64,000 nt of DNA from Strix aluco (taxonomy: Eukaryota; Chordata; Aves; Strigiformes; Strigidae), in contig NC_133931.1 of assembly GCF_031877795.1 (NCBI RefSeq), positions 19,289,764-19,353,763 of the forward strand, read 5' to 3'. Made by a program: the position numbers and the translations under genes. Position 1 is the stretch's first letter, and every line of letters starts with the position of its first letter. Below are positions 49,679 to 60,307 of the stretch, piece by piece. The notes below the pieces were generated by a model that was given only the letters and a program-made list of their open reading frames with translations, had not been told where the DNA came from and ran no database searches.

Positions 49679-52127
49679 GGCGCTAAAACCTGACACATAA
49701 TGTACATAAAGTACCAGTTATAGAATTCAAAGTTTTTCTGATACCTAAGTGAGTGGTATAAATCCATTTTATTGAATTGCTCATATCATCATTGCATCTT
49801 GTGTTTGGAAGTGCATGTCCTTAACTTGGAATCACACTGCCAAGGGCAGGAACTGTCCTTCTGAACCTCTCCTTCACAGTCAGGTTTCTCTGCCCTCTAC
49901 TTTGCTTTCAACTACTTTAAGGCAGAAGAAAATCAGTACCAGTTTGAAGGATTTTTTTTAAAAGAGTTGAAGAGTTGTGTTTCTCTAAACTCCCCAGGTT
50001 TGTTTGGGACAGCAGGGAGGAAACAGCCATCAATTAGGTAAAATTTTATGAAAAAGAATCTCACTAAAAGAATATCTCAGTAAAACAGTCTTCACTAAAT
50101 GAAGAAAAGTTAGGGATGATTTCCAGAGGGCATTTCATTCCAGCTATGTAATTTTCCAACTGTGTTAGCCCTAGGCAATAACTAGTTAAATTGCCACTTT
50201 AGTAAGAAACATTAACCATTTTCCTCTCAATCATTTGCCTTTATTTCAGTTTTGCTTTTAGCTACTCAGTTCCAAACACTGTTTATTAGTAGTGTTTGCA
50301 CTGGAGGTACATGCAACAGGTAACACTTTTACAGTCTCTTGTTTTCCTCTGAATACTTTAGCAAAAAGCAATATTTGATGCACATCTCTAGTAGCATCCT
50401 GAAAGACAGAAGACAGCTTCTGCTAATAGTGATTTATTCTCCCATGTGAATGAGAAAATTTTCACAACTGAAAGCATGTTTTAACAACTTACATTTGAAT
50501 ATTGCAGGACCCTCTATAAGTTTCTGACAAAAAAACATAGGTACTGGGTCTACCTTGAAGGGGCACATTGCTTTATTTCTCCTCCTGCTTGCATTATTTC
50601 TTTCCTCTAGAGAGCAACTGCTATAAAATTCAGCTACTTTATTCTGTACTTTAAATAAGTGAAATCAAACACAAATGTGCTAGCTAATTATTAAAAATCA
50701 TCTTTAAATATCCTCTCCAATTACTACAGGTTTCTAGCATCTCTTGTCCAGAAAAAAATAACTGATTTTTGGTGAGAAATGTAAGACCACATCAATAGCA
50801 CTCACCATGGACAATCACAAGCTATACAGCTACAAGGATGCTAGAAGACAGGTTCTTCCAATTTTTTCTTAAAGGAACAGCATTTATCTCACTGATTGAT
50901 AACTGATATACGAACTTGACCTGTGGGGTAATGTTTCCATGACTGTTGGCAGCCTTTGAGACAGTTGTCCATCTAGTTACATGTTTCTGGGAAAGAGCAG
51001 CACTGGATAAAATCACACCAAATAAGTTCCCCTCCATTTCTGCCGAACTACAGTGTCCTGCAAGTATTTCAATGACTGCACAGTGAGTTCTGAATGCAGA
51101 GAAGCAGTTAACAAAAGATTACTTTTCTTCTGCCTTCTGTTACATTGGTGCATGGGGCGTGGTTGAAATTCAGGAGTCTTGTACCCAATTTCACAACACA
51201 CAGACTAGCCAGGGAGACTCTGATCACCTCCGAGACAGACTTTCAATCTCTGACCATCCAGAAAATTCACAGACACTAGAGGAAACATATGGAGCTGCAG
51301 GACACCAGCAGGATGTCTGTATGGGTTGTCCATGGTCTTTTAGAAATATGGCCACTTTCAAGATTGTGTTTTGAGAAGCATTTAGCCCAAGTTTGAAGCC
51401 GCAAATGCCATCTAGTCTACTGAAGGACAGTGTTGGATTTTTTCCTTCAGCAGTGATGAAGATTAAGGACAAAGTCTGGAGAATTATTTCTCTATTCAAG
51501 TCATTTGAGAAGAAAAAATATAAAGTAGTCATGTAGCATCACTGTATATATTATAAACAGAAATGACAGATCACAAGGGTAAACCTAGGCCATAAGCAGT
51601 AGTTTATTCAAATAGTACTTTAATCCATGATCATACTCCATATGTTCTGTAAGACCCTCTTGACAATAATCTTAATATTGTATTTGATTTGTATTATTAA
51701 GAAAATCATAAAGCTAAGTTGGATTTGTAAGGACTTGCCATTTAGGTAAAATTACACTCATTGAACCAAATCAAGACAATGTATATTTTAAAATGAAAAA
51801 TTAATAAATTAAAATTTACCACAAATTAACAACACAATTTCTGAATGCTTATGTTATATGAATTGTAAATACTGTCTAGCGCAATTAAAATATGCAGCAG
51901 TGTATAATACAGTATTTGCTTGGCAATATATTAATAGCCACGTTCTTCTGCTCAGGTGCAGCTGACATCTGTTCAGCAGCCTCAGGAGCATTAAAGAGAA
52001 AAAAATAATCCCTAACACAAGCTTCTTAATGTATTTAAACACAGAAGGCCCTTCACATGCAAAACACAAAAGTTATTAATTTCCTTATGATTAATATGGG
52101 GATATGAACAGTGATAAATTTTACTAT
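49679..52127. other. Gene-desert sequence, no gene seen
   Basis: AT-rich; short frames of at most 102 codons without features. Confidence 0.6.
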
Positions 52128-52200
52128 TATAGAATACCAGGTTGGAAGGGACCTCAAGGATCACCTGGTCCAACCTTTAAACCATTAGTATGCATCTTCA
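52128..52200 (-). mobile_element. Old CR1 LINE 3' tail, antisense
   Basis: TATAGAATACCAGGTTGGAA, then GGGACCTCAAGGATCACCTGGTCCAACC, is the reverse complement of a CR1 3' end (octamer remnant TATAGAAT, then the GGTTGGA..TCCAACC signature). The extent on the right is uncertain. Confidence 0.8.
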
Positions 52201-54758
52201 CATCTTTCTAAAACCACAGCTACACATTCAACTCATTCTGGCCATGTACAATAGTCACACCACCAGGTTTTCAGCTGGATCAGCTGACATAATTCCACTG
52301 AGATGAACACAGCTTCTCCACCTGGCATCAGGTAAGAATGGACAAACAGTTGTTTCTCCTTAGTGCACAGAGACAATGGTGATTCACACTGCAGCTTTCA
52401 TGTGAAAACATATTCCACTGTGGGCAGTTAGTAATTGATAAAAAATTGGTATCTCTTGAAGATGATCCCACGTGGATGGCAAAGCAGTCAGCAGTGCTTG
52501 CTCTGCAAGACAGTCCCAAGGAAGGGCAGATGTGAACACTTACATTAAGGTCCTTAAAAGATGGCAAAGAACACCCAGCTTCTGCATGTGGGAGCTCTCT
52601 GCTGTAACTGGAGCATCTGTCTTAGGGTGGTCTGAGCTTCTAACGAGCCAGAAACAAATTGGCAACAAGCTGTGATTGCTAGCTGCCCTCTTCTATTCTC
52701 CCAAGCTTTAGACTACACATAGTTTCAGTAGCTTTGTTCAGACACAAGGCAGGTATTGGATAAAATATATCTTTCTGAATATAGGAAACATGCCCATGTT
52801 ATGATTAGGATGCTGATAACCACCCTTTGTCCCCTACACCAGGAACATGAACAGAACATGGGGTTAGGGCCGTCCGAAACAGGGAGCACACCACAGGCTG
52901 GTGGGGTCTGAGGGCGAGGTTCCCCTCGCATGGCCAGGCAGACGGTTTGGAGCCCTGTGCAGGGAGCGCCATGGATGAGGTGGTGGAGCTGGGCATGCCA
53001 GGTAGTGACAAAACAAGGAAGGAGGAGATGCAGTGCTCAAGTACCTGGCTCAGGATAGAAACTCTTTGAGCAGTAGAAACAGAGCTGGGCTGTTTGCAGG
53101 CTCCTGGGGAGTCTTTGCAACTCCAGATTTGTGCTGGCAGCAGAGTCCCTTTCAGTCTGGGAAAAAACTGTTTTTCCAATCAGTACAAATATTCCTGAAA
53201 AGAGGAGAGGGTTCAGACCAAGGGAACAGAGGAGTTTGTGGATCCTCATATTAAGCATTATAAGCAACTAGTCCTTTTCATGGTGGAATTAACACGGCAG
53301 TGAACATGAGAGCAGGGCTGAGACATCTTTATGAAAATTAGATCCCCATTTTGAAAAGTGCTTAGGACTTCAGCTTTAATAATGTTTTTTTGTATTTCAG
53401 GTTATAGTTGCATACAAACAGGTAAATTCTACTTCTGATCTTCTTAGCTCACATGATAGAATATTAGTATATTTTGTCTGTGTATTAGGATCAAACTGGT
53501 AATTCATATTAATTCAATAGGGCATGTATCTTTAACATCTTTATCATACTTTGAGGGAATGATAGTGAGGCAGCCTGCTGGATCCAGTTTGTGAGAACTA
53601 AGCTTTTCATGCATCTTACAAAACAAATGGCTTCCCCCCCTCATTCTAACAACAGTTTTCATACTTACCTTACTTATAGACACATTGTTTTTCCAATCAT
53701 AATAAAAGTCACATTTTTCAAAATACAAAAAAATAATTAAAAAAATAACTATGATTTATCAAAGAAATAACTGGGATGTGTGACTTTTTTAACTGACTCT
53801 TGTCCATATTTTGAAGACAGATCTAGTCACAATTATCTGCAGTATAATAGTAATTGTTTTCTTGTAAAGCACAGTGTATGACTATTTAATTTTTAACACT
53901 GAAATTTGGTCTTTAACAATATTAGTTTGCATATTGATAAATAGAAATATTACTTAATTTCTTAAAATGTAAAAATAATGTTAGAAATAGGTTTTTTTTT
54001 TTACTCCCTTAAATACCATCAAATTCCTAGTTGGAATATTTTGCATATATTTTGGGATAAACATGGAAAGATTTTACAATATTATGCATAATAACTTACA
54101 GTAATTCTCTTTAATTATATAAATAGCTCTTGCATAGGTTTTAATTTAGGAATTTTTCAGAAGTTTTTCTATTGATATGGCTATTGTCTTCAAAACCAAT
54201 TTAAATATTCCCCATCTTGTTAAATAACCTTTTAAATTATCTAACTTGCTATACCATAGTATACTCATATACAAAACTGTGAGCATTTTCTCTCAATACC
54301 TTTAATGAGTTGTCCCTTTCTCAAATTTTTAACTCTAATTAAACATTCACATGCTTAGTTGACACATGGGACTTGAACTAGGTGTCTCTGAAGATTGCCA
54401 TCCTTTAGTAGGAGTATGCAAAAGAAAAAATCCCTTTTGTCATCATCCTAAGACTTTTCACTGTTGTATTATTTCTATTTATCACCAAACCAATGAAGTA
54501 TCGCAAATACACATATAGACAGATTTTGAATTAGAGCAAAACTCAGTGTGAATATCTTTCTTAGTGCAATGCCTGGCTTTTATTTTCAGGTATTTATTGC
54601 TTAAATGGAAACATTTCCTTTTTTTTTTTTTTAAGAGGGATAGTATTTCTTATAAAAATATTTAGCAGCTGAAAGCCTTTAACCATTCTTGCTTTGTTAT
54701 TTGTTCTTTTTTGTGCTGACATTCTAAACTCTTGTTTAAAGCTATGCTGGGCCACACT
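52201..54758. other. Gene-desert sequence, no gene seen
   Basis: Mixed composition. The interval 52.8-53.2 kb is GC-richer with overlapping frames on both strands (up to 124 codons) but no motif. The interval 53.6-54.7 kb is very AT-rich. Confidence 0.6.
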
Positions 54759-54776
54759 AAAAAAAAAAAAAAAAAA
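54759..54776 (+). repeat. A18 tract
   Basis: Eighteen consecutive A; no associated element recognised. Confidence 0.9.
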
Positions 54777-57660
54777 GTATTCAGGTATATAAAGTAGATT
54801 CCAGTAGCAAAACTGTGATCCAAAAAAGCAGACGTTAAATATATGTCAGACTGTGGAGGTACCTAAAATCAGTATGTGCACATGAAAGGCTTCCCAGGCT
54901 GTAAACCACAGGGAGAGAAATGCCTCCCTGAAACACTGATTAGTGCTCAACTTCTGGAGAGCAGCAGGGTTTCAGATGTTCCCCTGTAGTCAGCGTTTTC
55001 GACCAGCTGCTCCCTGCTCAGCGCACAGGCTGCTGAAATGCTCATCTGTCCCCAGGCAGTGGGGTCCCCACCAGGGAAGAAAAATCACCCTGTTTCAGCC
55101 AGATCCTTCTGCCAGCCCTGGCAGCTGTGCTGACAGAAAGCAGGCAACAGCATGGAAAAAGGAAGGGAGATGTTAGTGTGAGGGCTAACAAAAATCTCTT
55201 GAAATCCCGGACGATTTTTTATATGTGTATCTATACTTTTATACAGATAATCATATTTTATAGATACCTAAACTTTAGTTGTCTCATAGGATCTTTACAC
55301 CACTCTGGCCACATAAAAGTGCTGTAAAGCAGGTACAAATTATTTTCATGATTTTTTTTCAATATAAGGACTTTGCTTATGAAGGAACTTACCATAATAA
55401 AAAATGTCCAGGGTGACTGGAGAAGGTTTCACTACAGCTCTTCTTCCATAGGAATACCTAGAGCTATAAGGCATCTCAAAGCAGCAAGAGGGTTTTGGGT
55501 TCACTGAAAGGCAGAGGACAATAAAGCAATAAGAAAAAACAAGCAAAGGGATAGAAAGCATGGTGGGAAATCACAGAAGTCTCTCTTTAATAAAATACAT
55601 GAAAATCTGATATACTTAAAGGAGAAATGTGGTGTTTCAGCCAGTCCTTACACTAGAGTTATTAGAAACACTCAAATCAAAAGTAAACCTCAGGGCATCT
55701 AACCCGGGCAACAAACCCAAGTCCCTTGGGGAGAAACAACTGGCAAGCTCAAAATCTTTGTGGAAAATCAAGCCACTTTTTCTTAGTCATCAGGTTTTTA
55801 TCTCAAGACTATGCTGCCTGTGTGAAATTGCATGAGTTGCAGGTTTAAAGCAATAAAGCTTAGGTCAAGCTATATTAATATTTCAGAAGGTCACCTGGCA
55901 ACATTCACTAGGTTACTCTATGCCTCATTTTAATTTAATTCTGGACCTTATGGTGCACCAATTTTATAACATGGCTGAGGAGCTGGAATAGCTGATGTAT
56001 AATTTCTGCCAGCTAAAAGCAATATCAAAGTCATTCCATTTTTAATAACTGTGGTATATTTAATAAATCATCAACTAATATGGGAACAAGGATATTATAA
56101 AAAGTAGAGCTACATGTATTGTCTATCCATGTAGACACTGGTTTGCTTAATGTATTATATTCAGGATTTCCTTGTACATTTTGAAAGAACAGAATGATGG
56201 TTTTTATCCAACTACAAGAACGTTTTATTGGAGGTACCAGACAACCTTGACTCTGTGACACTTAGATGAAATAAAGATGAATAAAACATATTTTCTCCTT
56301 AAAAATCAGTGTCAGAAAGGAAACCTTCTTTTGAGTCCTTGCCCCAGGGACTGCTAATGCATATTGCATGAACCAATCAGAGAATAAAAGAAAAGAACAT
56401 AACAGAAAGTAGAATTCTATACAGCCCCATTCCTCTTCCAAAGGGAAAATATGTATCACCAGCTCCAGAACCATGCTTCTTCCCACCAACTTCAAAAGGC
56501 TGAATGTGGACAATGCCCAGCTCCATGTCTCCAAGTTTCTGCTTTGCCTGAATGATGTTGTTGCCTTGGGCAAGAAAATCTTTTTGAAGCTGAGAGGTAT
56601 CCAATTTTTCAACTTTGTAAGGACACTCATAATTTCTGAGCAAAAGATAGTCACCATCACAACAGTATTTGTTTCCTCTTTCCAGTTATTTGGTTTGGAA
56701 ACCAGAACTAGTTTAGAGTTAACGGAAGTGGTCATCAGTTGTGTGTCTTGAAAGGCTTAGAAAGAGCACAAGGGCTGCAAGGGAGAAGATGTCCTGGACC
56801 AGCAACAGAGCAGGGAAGCAAGCACCATGGCTATAGCTATTCTCCAGACACTCTCTTACGCCTGTTACTCTTTAATGGCTGTCATTACAGGTTAAACTGC
56901 CAACACGAAACAGAGCACAGCCAAGACACAGTCATATGCCTGCTCCCAAATTATGACTTTGCTTTCCCCACACACACCCCTTAGCCTAGAGAGCGATCTT
57001 GGGCTGTGAATTCCTCTATCTTCATCCACAGCAATGAAAACTGGAGAAGGTGCCTGCATCCTCTCTATCACAGACTCCAGAGGCAGACATTGTCTAATGT
57101 CTGCATTCACTGTATGGAAATGCCTAAATTGGGTTTCTGAATCACAGTCCACATGCCAGTTTACTAAAGAACATGTGAGAGAAGACTAAAGTTTGGGGAG
57201 GCAATGATTCCTCTAAAGATGGTCAAAAGTCTGGGTTTTCCATTCCTTGGAAAATTCTGGAAAAAAGTATTTCTGGTTTAGAATGAAAAAATACCCTGTG
57301 TTTTATAAGCACCCATGAAGGAAAAATCCCCTTCCAATCAGATTCATATTTGCGTCTCTTATTCTGAGGACCATGTAAGACAAGATATAGATTCTGCATC
57401 TGTTAATTGCAGTTGTGCTTTTTTTTTTTTTGTAAAAATATTTTATCACTGGACTAGAGATGGATGCAAGACACAGGAGTTGTAACCCAGTGATCATGAC
57501 TGTTAATAGTGATAATGAAGCAATGAAAAGCTAAATACTGTAGAGACAGCAGAAAAAGTTGCAAGTTTTTTTCCTGTACTCTATTTGGCTTCCTTCCATT
57601 TTTCTTGAAATCTTGGCTGAAGAAACTTCTGCAACAAGGCTGGCTCAGTATTTTGTTCAT
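54777..57660. other. Gene-desert sequence, no gene seen
   Basis: AT-rich. The longest frame is 157 codons on the minus strand (56262-56735); it has no recognised family and its translation is of ordinary chance composition. Confidence 0.55.
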
Positions 57661-57663
57661 ATT

Positions 57664-57678
57664 ATCTTGTTGGAGACC
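57664..57678 (+). other. Shared 15-base boundary motif (copy A)
   Basis: ATCTTGTTGGAGACC lies immediately before the pyrimidine array. The exact reverse complement lies immediately after the purine array at 60293-60307. Confidence 0.9.
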
Positions 57679-57840
57679 TCTTCTCCTCTTCTCTTCTCTT
57701 CTCTTCTCTTCTCTTCTCTTCTCTTCTCTTCTCTTCTCTTCTCTTCTCTTCTCTTCTCTTCTCTTCTCTTCTCTTCTCTTCTCTTCTCTTCTCTTCTCTT
57801 CTCTTCCCTTCTCTTCTCTTCTCTTTCTCTTTCTCTTCTC
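57679..57840 (+). repeat. (TTCTC)n pentanucleotide microsatellite
   Basis: About 160 bases of almost perfect TTCTC units, all pyrimidine on the + strand, with a TCC interruption at 57805-57807 and CTTTCT irregularities near the right end. Open frames across it on both strands (140 codons minus, 101 codons plus) are artefacts of the repeat. Confidence 0.98.
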
Positions 57841-60013
57841 ATTATGAGCTTCTGCAGAAATTAATTTGAGATGCACTGAAAACTGGTTTTGTTGTAATGG
57901 CTAATAATTGCCATAATTTAATGGGCAAGTAAAATACACTAATTTACATTTTGGAGGCACAGAAATATTTTCTTTCCTTCTGAATAATGGTTGTAAATAT
58001 GATTTTTAAAATAGGTTTGCTAAATGAAGCAACCAAGTAAATATTCAAAGGAGTACATACTAACTATGAAATATTAATGCAACAAATATTTGAAACAGCA
58101 GTAATTGTGGAAGGACTTACATTTATGATTGAAGTTAACTTTTAATTTTAAGCCTATTTTAAGACAACAGATTACAAGGTAAAGATGTGAAAGTTAGTGA
58201 AATGTACACATTTGAATTGCACCTGAATTTTCATGCTGGTGAAATAAAAAGTAGGACCTTTGCTTCATATTGAAAGAGACATGTGAAAGAGATGAAACTC
58301 TGAGATGAATTGATCCCTCGTGTCTAACTAAACTCAGCTGCAAAATGACATGGCCTAGAAATGCCAGGCTATTTATATGTTTTAGCAAAAATGACCCCCC
58401 CAGGAAATGGCATGAAGGGTGCTGGGATGCTGTCTAAAGGAGGTGCCCAGGGACCATCTCAGCCCATTGATTCCTTCAGCATGCACCCTTTCACTGGTGC
58501 TGGTTCCCTCCAGAGGCTGTTGTGGGGTGGTACTAGCAGCTTCTCATAAAGAAAAGGCTTAGATTGCATAGTATGACTACTGCATATCACAGGCAACAAA
58601 ACTGTAGGTGGCTCAGGGCAGTAACCTACATTGCCTTTTACTTAGACATAACCTCTATGAGGGCTTCTAGTGCTAACTTGGAGGCTTGCTGCTTTCCTTG
58701 CCAGTGTGATCCAGTGATCACCTACACAATCATGTTTCATCTGAATTCCCATCACTTTATCATCAATCCCCTGGCTCATTCATTGCCTTTCCATACTTAG
58801 AGAGACCACTGGTATTCTGTGTCCACGGAAGCATGGTTCTAGTTTAATCAAATTACTTCTCAGTTATCTAACAATTTAGGAGCATGAACCACTCTTGTGT
58901 TCAGACTTGAAGATGAGAAAAGGTGATGAAGCAGCTAGAGTTACAGTAGCCCTAATCTTCATTGCAACTTGTAATCCCTAGTATAAATTTTAGAGATTTC
59001 CACCAGTGTACCTATTCAACCAAGCAAATCTGGGGATTTAAAAACTGACCTTTCCCTTACTGCTCTGCAAGTAAATAGATGGATATAGTCCTGTTACATG
59101 TTTAATCTCATATTGTTCCAGTGTGCTGCTCTGGACTACTCAATCACAGAATTATACCTGGTTCTTTGACAACAAATTAGGCATTATCACATACAATTCT
59201 CCCTCTTACCTCTGAAGGAAATAGGAAAGAGAAAGCTTTTTCCATTATTGCAATATAGTTATTCTTACATTTACCAACAATTTTTAACATTCAAATCTAA
59301 TTCAACCATTGCTTTTTCGCTATAGCCGGTACAGGACTTTATGAGAAAAGCCTTTCAGAGCTGTCATCAGCTAAAGAATCCTTTAGTCAGAACTCCAAAC
59401 CTTTCTTTGATATGGAGGCAGAAAATGTTGCAGAAAATTTGTCTGCTGATACCATTTCTGTTATGCTTTTAGAAAAACACCAAAGGTCAAAAACAGCATA
59501 AAATATATATCATTTTTTTAAAGTATGGATGCATTAATAATAAAATTGCTAGATGTGACCTGCTATGGTATGAGGTTGCAAAGCCCTGAAATGCCATTTC
59601 TGAAGGAAACACCTTCCCAACACTCTCCTTTTGGAGTCATACATAAGATCTCATAAATCAGCTCTTTTCTGACCTGTATTTCCATTTTCAGAAGTGCGAA
59701 GCAGAAGGTTTCAGAACAGTGCTATTAAAGCTATACATACCCCATCTTGAAAATAATTTGTTTGCTTTTAATAATATATGACTGTTTTTCAGTTATAAAA
59801 TATGAAATGGTACACTAATACACAATGTATTTTTTAACATTGGAGAGATGAAATATGGAAGAATAAAGGGACATTGGTCTTCTGAATATGCAAACCTGGC
59901 TTTAAGCTTCAGCAGCATAATCTAATTGGAAAGAGCAGCTGTTTTTCCTTTAAGGCAACTACATAAAGCAACAGATGTGACCCAACATGTACAGAATAAC
60001 ATAAAAAAAAAAT
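57841..60013. other. Spacer between the two pentanucleotide arrays, no gene seen
   Basis: About 2.2 kb of AT-rich sequence with short chance frames only. No transposase, reverse transcriptase or LTR feature was recognised, so there is no sign that the two arrays are the ends of one autonomous element. Confidence 0.6.
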
Positions 60014-60292
60014 GAGAGGAGGGGAGGGGAGGGGAGGGGAGGGGAGGGGAGGGGAGGGGAGGGAAGGGAAGGGAAGGGAAGGGAAGGGAAGGGAAGGGAA
60101 GGGAAGGGAAGGGAAGGGAAGGGAAGGGAAGGGAAGGGAAGGGAAGGGAAGGGAAGGGAAGGGAAGGGAAGGGAAGGGAAGGGAAGGGAAGGGAAGGGAA
60201 GGGAAGGGAAGGGAAGGGAAGGGAAGGGAAGGGAAGGGAAGGGAAGGGAAGGGAAGGGAAGGGAAGGGAAGGGAAGGGAAGGGAAGGGAAGG
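60014..60292 (+). repeat. (GGGGA)n(GGGAA)n pentanucleotide microsatellite
   Basis: After GAGAGGA come eight GGGGA units (60021-60060), then 46 uninterrupted GGGAA units (60061-60290). The array is all purine on the + strand. Two homogeneous blocks of different units meet at 60060/60061, consistent with one point change spreading by unit expansion. The 143-, 130- and 126-codon frames across it are artefacts. Confidence 0.98.
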
Positions 60293-60307
60293 GGTCTCCA
60301 ACAAGAT
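60293..60307 (-). other. Shared 15-base boundary motif (copy B, inverted)
   Basis: GGTCTCCAACAAGAT is the exact reverse complement of the motif at 57664-57678 and abuts the purine array in the same relative position. Confidence 0.9.

Noticed and set aside
56262-56735. 157-codon minus-strand frame
   Set aside because: No family resemblance; a competing open frame lies on the plus strand over the same bases, with no promoter or splice context.
57454-57876. 140-codon minus-strand frame rich in REEKR repeats and its plus-strand counterparts
   Set aside because: Direct translation of the TTCTC microsatellite; a five-base unit with no stop keeps all frames open.
57661-60307. The two arrays as inverted ends of one 2.6-kb transposon
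   Set aside because: The boundary motif faces outward in each case, but the spacer has no coding remnants and the arrays have different units; two separate insertions are simpler.
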